DNA from: CAVPWP01 sp050789285
GTDB lineage: Bacteria > Pseudomonadota > Alphaproteobacteria > Rhodobacterales > Rhodobacteraceae
DNA length: 64,000 bases
Assembly: GCF_050789285.1 (NCBI RefSeq)
Contig: NZ_JBOUVX010000001.1
Coordinates: 868,001 to 932,000 of the forward strand
Direction: 5' to 3'
The notes below the pieces were generated by a model. It did no database searches. It saw nothing but the letters and a program-made list of their open reading frames with translations, and had not been told where the DNA came from. Of the stretch, positions 29,620 through 37,973 are shown one piece after another; position 1 is the first letter of the stretch; each line of letters opens with the position of its first letter. The position numbers were made by a program, and so were the translations under genes.

Positions 29620-29951
29620 TTCAGTCGTACCGCCGTCCCGTAGAACACGACCTCGGACGCCGATTGCTGGATCGTCGAGGTTTCCATCCGCACCGCCACC
29701 ACCGCGTCGGCGCCAAGCCTTGCGGCGTCCTCGATCATGCGGTCGTAGGCCTGTTCGCGCGCGCCGGCCAGAAGGGCCGCGTATTCCTTGACCTCGCCGC
29801 CGACAAGGTTGCGCAGCCCGGCGACGATGTCCGAGCCGATGTGCTTGGCGCGCACCGTCGAGCCGCGCACAAGGCCAAGCGCGCGTTCGATCTCGCGGCC
29901 CGGGACGGTTTCGGTGGTCAGCGCGATGATGTCACTTCTCGATGCCGTCAT
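29616..29951 (-). CDS. YbjQ/UPF0145 family protein
   Basis: 111 residues. Thr-Thr-Glu-Thr-Val-Pro-Gly, Gly-Leu-Val-Arg-Gly, Ala-Arg-x-x-Ala and Gly-Ala-Asp-Ala-Val-Val-Ala-Val-Arg are the family pattern (a pentameric fold of unknown role, sometimes called heavy-metal-binding). It overlaps both neighbours and so belongs to one operon with DUF1638. Confidence 0.9.
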   Translation of the reverse strand: MTASRSDIIALTTETVPGREIERALGLVRGSTVRAKHIGSDIVAGLRNLVGGEVKEYAALLAGAREQAYDRMIEDAARLGADAVVAVRMETSTIQQSASEVVFYGTAVRLK

Positions 29952-30150
29952 AATGATCGTCCTCGCGATTGCGCAGCCGGTCGTAGATCACCCGCCAGAA
30001 GATGAACGCGACAAGCGTGACCGGCACCAGAACCACCCAGCCCGCGCCGGGGATGTTGGTGCCCACGGCAAGCAGCGTGCCAAGCCAGATCGTCGCGCCG
30101 GAGGCGGCGACGACGATCACCAGAAGAAGAACGAAACGGTCCAGAGGCAT
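29932..30150 (-). CDS. Small membrane protein
   Basis: 72 residues with two hydrophobic helices (about 6-28 and 36-54) and a basic-acidic tail. It overlaps the YbjQ gene by 20 bases in the same strand. Unknown role. Confidence 0.65.
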   Translation of the reverse strand: MPLDRFVLLLVIVVAASGATIWLGTLLAVGTNIPGAGWVVLVPVTLVAFIFWRVIYDRLRNREDDHYDGIEK

Positions 30151-30278
30151 GGGCGCGACCCTCCTTTCGCCTTCAGATATGGTGCAGCAGCATGGCGATT
30201 TGAAGGCGGGTTCCGGCCTGCGCCCCCGCCGCGCGCCAGTTACGCACCTTCATCGCGCGCCTCATCCACCCTGTGCCG

Positions 30279-30719
30279 TCACCGGCCCGCATCGCCGGCA
30301 AGATCGAAGGTGAACATCGCCAGGTTCGTGCCCGTCTGCGGAACCTTCAGGCTTCGGTAGAACCCCATCGCCGCGTCCGTCGGTTCGGCCACGACCCAGG
30401 CCTGCCGGCAGCCAAGGCCGCGCGCAAGATCGCAGGTGGCGTGGATCAGGGCCGTGGCGATGCCCTGGCGCCGCCACGCCCTGGCAACGCCAAGCTCGTT
30501 GATGAAGAAGTCCTCGGGTTTGTCGGGGTGAAAGTGCACCAGTCCCGAACAGAACCCCACCAGAAGATCGTCCTGCAGCGCCAGGACGATGTGCATCGTG
30601 GGCGACGCAAGGTAGCGGCGCAGAAGATCGGGGTCGATCGGATTGTCGAAAACATCTTCGGCGACCCGCCCGAAGAGGGCCGCGTCCTGCGGCCCCGCCA
30701 CGGTCAGGCGCAGGCTCAC
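30279..30719 (-). CDS. GNAT-family N-acetyltransferase
   Basis: 146 residues from a GTG that overlaps the corrinoid gene's stop (GTGA). The acetyl-CoA motif Arg-Arg-Gln-Gly-Ile-Ala-Thr-Ala-Leu-Ile and the following Cys-Asp-Leu-Ala and Ala-Met-Gly-Phe-Tyr-Arg-Ser-Leu are GNAT signatures. The longer ORF's first 27 residues come from the reverse frame of the corrinoid gene and are not used. Substrate unknown. Confidence 0.85.
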   Translation of the reverse strand: MSLRLTVAGPQDAALFGRVAEDVFDNPIDPDLLRRYLASPTMHIVLALQDDLLVGFCSGLVHFHPDKPEDFFINELGVARAWRRQGIATALIHATCDLARGLGCRQAWVVAEPTDAAMGFYRSLKVPQTGTNLAMFTFDLAGDAGR

Positions 30720-31426
30720 GCGCTGGCGGCGACGCCCTGGTTGTGCTTGCGGGCGATGAAGTCCTTCGCCGTCTGCACCGCCACGGCGGCGTCGCGGCAA
30801 TAGGCGTCGGCGCCGATCGCCCGGCCGAATTCCTCGTTCAGCGGCGCGCCGCCGACCAGGATGATGTAGTCGTCGCGGATGCCCATCTCCTTCATCGTGT
30901 CGATCACGACCTTCATGTAGGGCATCGTCGTGGTCAGCAGGGCCGACATGCCAAGGATGTCGGCGTCTTCGCGCTGCAGCGCGTCGATGTATTTCTCGAC
31001 CGCGTTGTTGATGCCAAGGTCGACGACCTCGAATCCCGCGCCTTCCATCATCATCGAGACCAGGTTCTTGCCGATGTCGTGGATGTCCCCCTTCACGGTG
31101 CCGATCACCATCTTGCCCATGCGCGGCGCGCCGGTTTCGGCCAGAAGCGGCTTGAGGATGAACATGCCCGCCTTCATCGCGTTGGCCGCCAGAAGCACTT
31201 CCGGAACGAAAAGGATGCCATCGCGGAAGTCGTCGCCGACGATCTTCATGCCCGACACCAGGGCTTCGGTCAGCACGCGGTAGGGCGCCCAGCCCCGACC
31301 AAGCAGGATGTGCACGCCTTCCTCGATCTCTTCCTTGAGGCCGTCGTAAAGGTCGTCGTGCATCTGCAGGACGAGTTCCCCGTCGTCGAGTTCGGAAAGG
31401 ATGATCTCGTCGTCTTGATCGGACAT
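30716..31426 (-). CDS. Cobalamin-binding corrinoid protein (MtbC/MetH B12-domain-like)
   Basis: 236 residues. Helical cap domain (about 1-95), then the B12 motif Asp-Ile-His-Asp-Ile-Gly-Lys-Asn and later Ser-Ala-Leu-x-Thr-Thr-Thr and Gly-Gly-Ala-Pro. It has no methyltransferase domains, so it works with separate partners. The homocysteine methyltransferase in this window (32811-33836) is the likely acceptor half of a split methionine synthase. The start is preceded by a 130-base leader without an ORF. Confidence 0.9.
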   Translation of the reverse strand: MSDQDDEIILSELDDGELVLQMHDDLYDGLKEEIEEGVHILLGRGWAPYRVLTEALVSGMKIVGDDFRDGILFVPEVLLAANAMKAGMFILKPLLAETGAPRMGKMVIGTVKGDIHDIGKNLVSMMMEGAGFEVVDLGINNAVEKYIDALQREDADILGMSALLTTTMPYMKVVIDTMKEMGIRDDYIILVGGAPLNEEFGRAIGADAYCRDAAVAVQTAKDFIARKHNQGVAASA

Positions 31427-31674
31427 GGCGTCGTTTCCCTACACCTGAAGACCGGGCGCGCGGGCGACCGGGTCTTGTTCGCTTTTGCCAGAATTCGTCG
31501 CGCGCTCTGGGTCGATTGCGACATGGGCCGCATCGGCTGCGACGTCTAGCCGGGTTTGCCGGCGAAAGGTAATGAGAATTTCACAAGGAGATTATCGGTT
31601 TCGCGCAAGTCCGCCCTGGGCAGGGGACCGCCTCGGGATTGCCGATGTTCTTCTATTGTTCTAGTCTTGGCGGC

Positions 31675-32790
31675 ATGAATCCCGCGCCCCCCAATACGCC
31701 TAATGCGCCGGTCCGTGCCGCCGGACGGGCCCCCGGACGCGCCGCCGTCTCGAACCCCGTGTCACGCTACGACCGGCACGACCGCGAGGCGGTGGACGAC
31801 GGCTGGGACCGAGACGACGACCTGCCGCCCTTGCGCACGGAGGTCAGCCTTGAACGCCCGCGCAGCGCGATCACCCGTAACGCCTCGCCCGATGTCGGGT
31901 TCGACCGGTCGATCAATCCCTACCGGGGGTGCGAACACGGCTGCATCTACTGCTTCGCCCGCCCGACGCACGCCTATCTCGGCCTTTCGCCGGGGCTCGA
32001 CTTCGAGACCCGGCTGATCGCGCGCCCGGGACTGCCCGAGGTACTGGCCCGCGAACTGGCCCGGCCCGGCTATCGCCCGGCCACGATCGCCATCGGTACC
32101 AACACCGATCCCTACCAGCCGATCGAGAAGGATCACCGGATCATGCGCCGCGTCCTCGAAGTGCTCGAGGCGCACAATCATCCCGTCGCCGTGGTCACGA
32201 AGGGCACCCTGATCGAGCGGGACATCGACATCCTGTCACGGATGGCGGCGAAAGGGCTGGCGCGGGTGGGCATCTCGGTCACGACGCTTGACCCGGGCCT
32301 CGCCCGCCGGATGGAGCCGCGCGTGCCGTCGCCAGCGAGGCGGCTTGCCAGCATCGGACGGCTCAGCGCGGCCGGTGTGCCGGTGCGCGTCATGGCGGCG
32401 CCGATGATCCCCGGGCTGACCGATCACGAACTCGAAGCGATTCTGGCGGCGGGCGCCGGGGCGGGGGCGGTCGCGGCAAGCTACATCCTGCTGCGCCTGC
32501 CGCTTGAAGTGGCGCCGCTCTTCCGCGAATGGCTGGATGCCAGCCTTCCCGGGCGCGCTGCGCGTGTCATGCGCGCGGTGCGCGCGACGCGCGGCGGCAA
32601 GGACTATGACGCCGAGTGGGGCAAGCGGATGACGGGCGAGGGGCTCGAGGCCGCGCTTCTGGCCCGCCGCTTCGAGGTGGCGCGCGCCCGCACCGGCCTT
32701 GCGAAAGAGCTGCCGCCCCTGCGCACCGATCTCTTCGCCGTGCCGCCGCGCCCGGGCGACCAGTTGTCGCTGTTCGATCCGCGGGTCTAG
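31675..32790 (+). CDS. PA0069-type radical SAM protein
   Basis: About 371 residues. Arg-Gly-Cys-Glu-His-Gly-Cys-Ile-Tyr-Cys is the Cys-x3-Cys-x2-Cys cluster motif. Asn-Pro-Tyr before it, Gly-Thr-Asn-Thr-Asp-Pro-Tyr-Gln-Pro and Thr-Lys are features of the PA0069 / SPL-like group. The function is unknown; relatives include the spore photoproduct lyase. The start at 31675 (Met-Asn-Pro) is the second ATG and follows a T-rich stretch. Confidence 0.85.
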   Translation: MNPAPPNTPNAPVRAAGRAPGRAAVSNPVSRYDRHDREAVDDGWDRDDDLPPLRTEVSLERPRSAITRNASPDVGFDRSINPYRGCEHGCIYCFARPTHAYLGLSPGLDFETRLIARPGLPEVLARELARPGYRPATIAIGTNTDPYQPIEKDHRIMRRVLEVLEAHNHPVAVVTKGTLIERDIDILSRMAAKGLARVGISVTTLDPGLARRMEPRVPSPARRLASIGRLSAAGVPVRVMAAPMIPGLTDHELEAILAAGAGAGAVAASYILLRLPLEVAPLFREWLDASLPGRAARVMRAVRATRGGKDYDAEWGKRMTGEGLEAALLARRFEVARARTGLAKELPPLRTDLFAVPPRPGDQLSLFDPRV

Positions 32791-32810
32791 GCGCTCGTCC
32801 AGGCGCGGAC

Positions 32811-33836
32811 CTAGCTGCGGGCCCCGCGCCGGCGGGGACGCGCGGCCGGACCCGCGCCGTCGGTGCCGTCCGAGGCCGAGGAAAAGCCGCCCAGCGCCGC
32901 CGCGATCCGCTCGAGCGTGGGCGGCGGGCCCTTGGGCCGCTCTTCAAGCGCTTCGCGCATCCGTTCGAGGTGCGCGGGCGTGGTGCCGCAGCAGCCGCCG
33001 ATGATGCGTGCGCCAAGGTCGCGGGCGAGCACGGCGTAGTCGGCCATCAGGTCGGGCGTGCCGTCATAGTGGATGTGGCCTTCGTGATACTTCGGGATGC
33101 CGGCGTTGCCCTTGGCGATGATCGGCAGCGCGGCCCCGGCCTCGACAAAGCCCGCGACGGTGCGCAGAAGGTCCGAGGCGCCGACGCCGCAGTTCGCGCC
33201 GAAGGCGACCGGCGCGTAGGGCAGGCGGTTGACCAGCTTCACCATGTCGGCCGAGGTCAGCCCCATCATGGTGCGCCCGGCGGTGTCGAAGCTCATCGTG
33301 CCGCACCAGGGCATGCCGGCCAGTTCGGCGGCGCGCGCGGCGGCCTTATACTCCTCGGGCGCGCTGATCGTCTCGACCCACAGAACGTCGGCGCCGCCGG
33401 CTTTCAGCCCTTCGGCCTGTTCGTGGAACATCTCGACCGCCCGGTCATAGGACAGCGGGCCCATCGGCTCCATGATCTCGCCCGTGGGGCCCATCGAGCC
33501 CGCCACGATCACCGTCCGTCCGGCGCGGTCGGCCACGTCGCGGCCGATCTCGGCGCCGGCCTTGTTCAGCTCGAACACCCGGTTTTGGGCGTCGTGCAGC
33601 TTCAGACGCGAGGCGGTGCCGCCGAAGGTGTTGGTCAGAAAGAGATCGCTGCCGGCATGCACCGCGCCCTCGTAAAGCGCCGCGATCCGGTCGGGGTGGT
33701 CGGCGTTCCACAGTTCCGGCGCATCGCCCGAGGCAAGGCCCATGTTGAACAGATTGGTTCCCGTCGCGCCATCGGCCAGAAGCCAGTCGCGGGTCTGAAG
33801 CAGTCGGGTCAGGGCGTCGGTCATCGGAGTTTCCAT
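32811..33836 (-). CDS. Homocysteine S-methyltransferase (split MetH/Bmt-type)
   Basis: 341 residues. Gly-Ala-Thr-Gly-Thr-Asn-Leu, Asn-Thr-Phe-Gly-Gly, Gly-Ala-Asn-Cys-Gly and Gly-Gly-Cys-Cys-Gly-Thr-Thr-Pro give the three zinc cysteines of the family. It transfers methyl from betaine or from a corrinoid protein to homocysteine. The cobalamin protein (30716-31426) and DUF1638 on the same strand within 5 kb suggest cobalamin-dependent methionine synthesis. The start could be the ATG at 33836 or at 33824 (Met-Thr-Asp-Ala). The C-terminal 35 residues are a Gly/Arg-rich tail. Confidence 0.9.
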   Translation of the reverse strand: METPMTDALTRLLQTRDWLLADGATGTNLFNMGLASGDAPELWNADHPDRIAALYEGAVHAGSDLFLTNTFGGTASRLKLHDAQNRVFELNKAGAEIGRDVADRAGRTVIVAGSMGPTGEIMEPMGPLSYDRAVEMFHEQAEGLKAGGADVLWVETISAPEEYKAAARAAELAGMPWCGTMSFDTAGRTMMGLTSADMVKLVNRLPYAPVAFGANCGVGASDLLRTVAGFVEAGAALPIIAKGNAGIPKYHEGHIHYDGTPDLMADYAVLARDLGARIIGGCCGTTPAHLERMREALEERPKGPPPTLERIAAALGGFSSASDGTDGAGPAARPRRRGARS

Positions 33837-33859
33837 GGGGTCAGCGGCGGGCGAATGGC

Positions 33860-33881
33860 AAAAGGGCCGCCGAGGCGGCCC
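33860..33881 (-). terminator. Minus-strand terminator between the zeta subunit gene and the methyltransferase gene
   Basis: GGGCCGC/GCGGCCC stem (33864-33870 with 33875-33881). On the minus strand it is followed by TTTTGCC. It could also act as an attenuator just ahead of the methyltransferase gene. Confidence 0.65.
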
Positions 33882-33975
33882 GCTGTCGTTCCTGTGCCAC
33901 GGGCGGCAGGGTGAGGCAAATGCATAATCCCGAAGACGATCATGAGCGCGACCCCGAACGCCGTCCGGGCCGGCC

Positions 33976-34290
33976 TCAGACCTCGTTCTGGATCTGGGCG
34001 CGGGCGACCGGCAGAAGCTCGGCCATCTTGGCGCGGATCGTGGCCTCGTTGGCGCGATCGCCCAGGTCGGCCATCAGCTTGCGCACCACGTCGTCGTGGC
34101 CGGCCTCCTCGAAATCGGCGATCACGACCTCCTTGGCATAGGCCGTAGCCTCGTCGCCGGACTTGCCCATCAGGTCGGCCGCCCAGAGACCGACCAGCTT
34201 GTTGCGCCGGGCGATCGCCTTGAAGGCCAGTTCCTCGTCATGGGCGAATTTGTTCTCGAAAGCGCTTTCGCGGTCGTCGAAGGTGCTCAT
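33976..34290 (-). CDS. ATP synthase inhibitor zeta subunit (DUF1476)
   Basis: 104 residues. Met-Ser-Thr-Phe-Asp-Asp-Arg-Glu-x-Ala-Phe-Glu-x-Lys-Phe-Ala-His-Asp-Glu-Glu is the N-terminal inhibitory segment. The helical bundle contains Ala-Arg-Arg-Asn-Lys-Leu-Val-Gly-Leu-Trp-Ala and Asp-Asp-Val/Ile. In Paracoccus this protein blocks ATP hydrolysis by F1. Single gene with its own terminator. Confidence 0.93.
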   Translation of the reverse strand: MSTFDDRESAFENKFAHDEELAFKAIARRNKLVGLWAADLMGKSGDEATAYAKEVVIADFEEAGHDDVVRKLMADLGDRANEATIRAKMAELLPVARAQIQNEV

Positions 34291-34443
34291 GGGCGTCCTC
34301 GTGCATCTGTCGTTCGTCTTCTCATATGCAGGTCCGGCCGGGGATTGCCAAGAGGGCGTCCTTGCCGCGCGGCGGGCTTTCCCTTATATCCGCGCTCAAC
34401 TGGCTGGCGCGTCCTGCGCCGCCCAAGTGATTCCGGAGACATC

Positions 34444-35205
34444 ATGGCGCGACGCAAGAAGGTCTACGAAGGCAAGGCCAAGATCCTCTATGAAGGCCCC
34501 GAGCCCGGCACGCTTGTGCAGTACTTTAAGGACGACGCCACCGCCTTCAACGCCAAGAAGAAGGACGTGATCGAGGGCAAGGGCGTGCTGAACAACCGCC
34601 TGAGCGAATTCTTCATGAAGGGCCTGCAGCAGATCGGGGTGCCCACCCACTTCATCAAGCGGCTCAACATGCGCGAGCAGCTGATCCGCTCGGTCGAGAT
34701 CATCCCGCTCGAGATCATCGTGCGCAATTTCGCGGCCGGCTCGCTGTCGACGCGCCTCGGCATCGCCGAAGGCACGCCGCTGCCGCGTCCGATCGTCGAG
34801 TTCTGCCTGAAGGACGACGCCCTGGGCGATCCGCTGGTCAGCGAAGAGCACATCATCGCCTTCGGCTGGGCCAGCCAGCAGGACCTCGACGACATGGTGG
34901 CGCTTGCGCTGCGCGTGAACGACTTCCTGTCGGGCTGCTTCATGGCGGTCGGCATCAAGCTTGTGGACTTCAAGATCGAGATCGGGCGGATCTGGGACGG
35001 CGACTACCAGCGCCTGGTCGTGGCCGACGAGATCAGCCCCGACAGCTGCCGGCTGTGGGACGTCGAGACCGGCCAGAAACTGGACAAGGACGTGTTCCGC
35101 CGCGACCTTGGCAATCTTGTGGACGCCTATACCGAGGTGGCCCGCAGGCTTGGCGTCTTGCCGACGAACGTCACCCATGCCACCAAGCCCACGCTGATCA
35201 ACTGA
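34444..35205 (+). CDS. purC: Phosphoribosylaminoimidazole-succinocarboxamide synthase
   Basis: 253 residues. Tyr-Glu-Gly-Lys-Ala-Lys-Ile-Leu-Tyr, Phe-Lys-Asp-Asp-Ala-Thr-Ala-Phe-Asn, Pro-Leu-Glu-Ile-Ile-Val-Arg-Asn and Asp-Phe-Lys-Ile-Glu-Ile/Phe-Gly-Arg are SAICAR synthetase signatures. It adds aspartate in purine synthesis. The purC-purS-purQ cluster follows the alphaproteobacterial order. The long frame upstream of 34444 is noise. Confidence 0.97.
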   Translation: MARRKKVYEGKAKILYEGPEPGTLVQYFKDDATAFNAKKKDVIEGKGVLNNRLSEFFMKGLQQIGVPTHFIKRLNMREQLIRSVEIIPLEIIVRNFAAGSLSTRLGIAEGTPLPRPIVEFCLKDDALGDPLVSEEHIIAFGWASQQDLDDMVALALRVNDFLSGCFMAVGIKLVDFKIEIGRIWDGDYQRLVVADEISPDSCRLWDVETGQKLDKDVFRRDLGNLVDAYTEVARRLGVLPTNVTHATKPTLIN

Positions 35206-35223
35206 CGGGCAGGGCGAGTGACG

Positions 35224-35457
35224 ATGAAGGCACGGGTGCAGATCATGCTGAAGGACGGCGTCCTTGACCCGCAGGGTGAGGCCGTGCGCCATGCCCTTGG
35301 CACGCTTGGATTTTCCGGGGTCGAGGGCGTCCGGCAGGGCAAGGTGATCGAGCTTGACCTCGCCCCTGGCACGACCGAGGTCACGGTCAGGGACATGTGC
35401 GAGAAGCTTCTCGCCAATACCGTGATCGAAAGCTACCGGGTGGAGATGCTGGGGTGA
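35224..35457 (+). CDS. purS: FGAM synthase subunit PurS
   Basis: 77 residues. Met-Lys-Ala-Arg-Val-x-Ile-Met-Leu-Lys-Asp-Gly-Val-Leu-Asp-Pro-Gln-Gly is the family start, and the dimerisation strands follow. It bridges PurL and PurQ. The ATG at 35224 is used; a GTG six bases earlier is possible. Confidence 0.95.
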   Translation: MKARVQIMLKDGVLDPQGEAVRHALGTLGFSGVEGVRQGKVIELDLAPGTTEVTVRDMCEKLLANTVIESYRVEMLG

Positions 35458-35517
35458 TGGCCCCGGTCCCGGGGCTTGTCGCCCTGTCGCGTTCCCCGCT
35501 GTAAGAGGACCCCGCCG

Positions 35518-36186
35518 ATGAAAGCCGCCGTTCTGGTCTTTCCCGGATCGAACTGTGACCGCGACCTTGCCGTGGCCTTCCGCAATGCCGGCTTCTCGGT
35601 CGAGATGGTCTGGCACAAGGACAGCACGCTGCCCGGGGGCGTCGACGTGGTGGGGGTGCCGGGCGGGTTTTCCTTCGGCGATTACCTGCGCTGCGGGGCG
35701 ATCGCGGCGCGTTCGCCCGTGACGGCGGCGCTGCGCGCGCATGTCGACCGCGGCGGCTATGCCCTTGGCATCTGCAACGGCTTTCAGGTGCTGGTCGAGA
35801 CCGGGATTCTCCCCGGTGCGCTGATGCGGAACGCCGGCCTGAAATTCATCTGCAAACCCGTCGATCTGACGGTGGAAACCGCGAACAGCGCCTTCACCTC
35901 GGGCTACCAGGCCGGGCAGCGAGTCGTGTTCCCGGTCGCCCACCACGATGGCAACTACACCGCGGACGCGGACATTCTTGCCCGGCTCGAGGGCGGGGAC
36001 CGCGTGGCCTTCCGCTATGGGCAGGACATCAACGGGTCCGTTGGGCGGATCGCGGGAATCCTGTCGGAAAACCGCCGCGTTCTTGGCCTGATGCCGCATC
36101 CCGAGCGCGCGGCGGACCCCGGGCTTGGCCTGACCGACGGCGTGGCGCTTTTCCGGTCGCTGGCCGGCGCGCTTGTCGCCGCTTGA
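35518..36186 (+). CDS. purQ: FGAM synthase glutaminase subunit PurQ
   Basis: 222 residues. Lys-Ala-Ala-Val-Leu-Val-Phe-Pro-Gly-Ser-Asn-Cys, Gly-Gly-Phe-Ser-Phe-Gly-Asp-Tyr-Leu-Arg, the catalytic Gly-Ile-Cys-Asn-Gly-Phe-Gln and Met-Pro-His-Pro-Glu-Arg give a complete class I glutaminase. Supplies ammonia for the PurL reaction. The in-frame upstream ATG at 35476 is not used; the family starts at Lys-Ala-Ala. Confidence 0.97.
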   Translation: MKAAVLVFPGSNCDRDLAVAFRNAGFSVEMVWHKDSTLPGGVDVVGVPGGFSFGDYLRCGAIAARSPVTAALRAHVDRGGYALGICNGFQVLVETGILPGALMRNAGLKFICKPVDLTVETANSAFTSGYQAGQRVVFPVAHHDGNYTADADILARLEGGDRVAFRYGQDINGSVGRIAGILSENRRVLGLMPHPERAADPGLGLTDGVALFRSLAGALVAA

Positions 36187-36217
36187 GCGGGGGCGCGCCA
36201 GAGCCTACATTCGCACC

Positions 36218-37969
36218 ATGAGTGCAAAGACCGAGCCGCGATCAGGCGCCCCGGCCACCTGGCGTGTCCGGATGGTGATGCTTGCGTTCATCACGCTTGC
36301 GGTGACGGTCGTCTGGATCACCAACAACCTGCTGACGCAGCGCTTCACCGAAAGCACGCGCAACCGCGCCGAGGTGCGGCTGGCGCTTTACTCGGGCAAC
36401 CTGCTGAGCGAATTGCAGCGCAACTCGGTCGTGCCGTTGCTGCTGTCGCGCGACCCGGCGCTGATCGGGGCGCTGACCTCGGCCGATTTCTCGCAATCCT
36501 CGCAGCGCCTGATCTCGTACCGCGAGGAAATCGGCGCCGCCTCCTTCAAGCTTCTCGACATCGACGGGCGCACGGTGGCGGCGACCGACCGCAGCGAGCT
36601 TGGCACGATTTTCCGCACCGAGCCCTTCTTCGTCGAGGCGCTGCGTTCGAACGACACCGTCTTCACGACCGCGCAGAAGCAGACCGGCGCCTTCGAATTC
36701 GCCTATTCCCGCCGGGTGCAGGACAACGGCCGCCTGATCGGCGTCGTCGTCGTCACCGTGGACCTTCAGAAGTTCGAATTCAGCTGGGCAGGCTTTTCCG
36801 ACGCGGTGATGGTCACCGACAGCGAGGGCCGCATCATCCTGTCGACCGAAAGTCGCTGGCGCGGCCTGACGGAGACCGAAGCGCTGGCGGCGCGCTCGGC
36901 CCCGTCGGCGATCCAGCGCGCGGTTCGCGCGACCGCCGACTGGACGGCGATTCCCGCCGACGCCTATGTCCTGGGCGAAGCGGTGATGCGGCAGGAAGCG
37001 CGGATCGGTTTCCAGGGCTGGCGCATGACCAGCTTCACCACCTATGCCGGCGTGCGCGAGCGGGTGAACGGGGTGATCGCGCTCGAGATCATGGGGTTCG
37101 CGATTCTTCTTGCGCTGGCGTTCTTCTTCGTCAGCCGCCGCGCGACCACGCGGCTGCGCTTCTCGATGCGCGAGTCGGCGGAACTTCGCCAGCTGAACGC
37201 GGCGCTGCAGCGGGAAATCGCCGAACGGGAACGTGCCGAACGCCATCTGGAAGTGGCCGAACAGACCCTTCAGCAAAGCTCGAAACTGGCGGCGCTGGGC
37301 GAGATGTCAGCCGCCGTCAGCCACGAACTGAACCAGCCGCTGGCGGCGATGAAGACCTATCTTGCCGGCGCCAAGCTGCTTCTCCAGCGCAAGCGCCCGG
37401 ACGAGGCGCTGTCGTCCTTCCAGCGCATCGACGACCTGATCGAGCGCATGGGCGCGATCACCCGGCAACTGAAGAGCTACGCGCGCAAGGGCGGCGAGGC
37501 CTTCGAGGCGCTGGACGTCAAGACCTGTGTTTCCGCGGCCCTGGCGATGATGGAGCCGCAATTGCGCCGCCGCAACATCGCCATCGTGCGCAACATCCCG
37601 CGCGAGCCGGTGATGGTCGAAGCCGACCGCGTGCGGCTGGAGCAGGTGCTGATCAACCTCCTGCGCAACGCGCTTGACGCCACCAAGACCGTCGCCAAGC
37701 CCGAGATCGTGATCACCGTCTCGACCGGCGACACGGTCGTCATCTCGGTGCGCGACAACGGCAGCGGGATCGAGGACCTCGAGCGGCTGTTCGAGCCGTT
37801 CTACACCACCAAGGCCCCCGGCGATGGCGTGGGTCTGGGGCTTGCCATTTCCTCGGGCATCGTGAACGACCTTGGCGGCCGGCTGACGGCGCGCAACGGA
37901 CGCGAGGGTGGCGCCGTCTTCGAAGTCCGCCTCCCGGCGCTGGGGCGGAAGATGGAAGCTGCGGAGTAG
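36218..37969 (+). CDS. DctB-like C4-dicarboxylate sensor kinase
   Basis: About 583 residues. Transmembrane helix 1 (about 15-35), a periplasmic double PAS-like domain of about 250 residues, helix 2 (about 290-310), then a coiled coil with Glu-Arg-Ala-Glu-Arg-His. The H-box is Ser-His-Glu-Leu-Asn-Gln-Pro-Leu, with N- and G-boxes intact. His-Glu-Leu-Asn-Gln-Pro-Leu-Ala is typical of DctB/FixL-type kinases. It is directly followed by a DctD-like regulator 4 bases later. No dicarboxylate transporter gene is next to it. Confidence 0.88.
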   Translation: MSAKTEPRSGAPATWRVRMVMLAFITLAVTVVWITNNLLTQRFTESTRNRAEVRLALYSGNLLSELQRNSVVPLLLSRDPALIGALTSADFSQSSQRLISYREEIGAASFKLLDIDGRTVAATDRSELGTIFRTEPFFVEALRSNDTVFTTAQKQTGAFEFAYSRRVQDNGRLIGVVVVTVDLQKFEFSWAGFSDAVMVTDSEGRIILSTESRWRGLTETEALAARSAPSAIQRAVRATADWTAIPADAYVLGEAVMRQEARIGFQGWRMTSFTTYAGVRERVNGVIALEIMGFAILLALAFFFVSRRATTRLRFSMRESAELRQLNAALQREIAERERAERHLEVAEQTLQQSSKLAALGEMSAAVSHELNQPLAAMKTYLAGAKLLLQRKRPDEALSSFQRIDDLIERMGAITRQLKSYARKGGEAFEALDVKTCVSAALAMMEPQLRRRNIAIVRNIPREPVMVEADRVRLEQVLINLLRNALDATKTVAKPEIVITVSTGDTVVISVRDNGSGIEDLERLFEPFYTTKAPGDGVGLGLAISSGIVNDLGGRLTARNGREGGAVFEVRLPALGRKMEAAE

Positions 37970-37973
37970 AGCG

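Noticed and set aside
31427..31674. Cobalamin riboswitch ahead of the corrinoid protein gene
   Set aside because: No B12-box-like sequence seen in either orientation; the gap only serves two divergent promoters.
33837..33975. SAM or SAH riboswitch ahead of the homocysteine methyltransferase
   Set aside because: Only a simple terminator hairpin is visible; no conserved riboswitch core was recognised.
34396..36099. Minus-strand frame of 567 codons opposite purC-purS-purQ
   Set aside because: Runs across three real genes in another direction; His/Arg/Asp-rich shadow.
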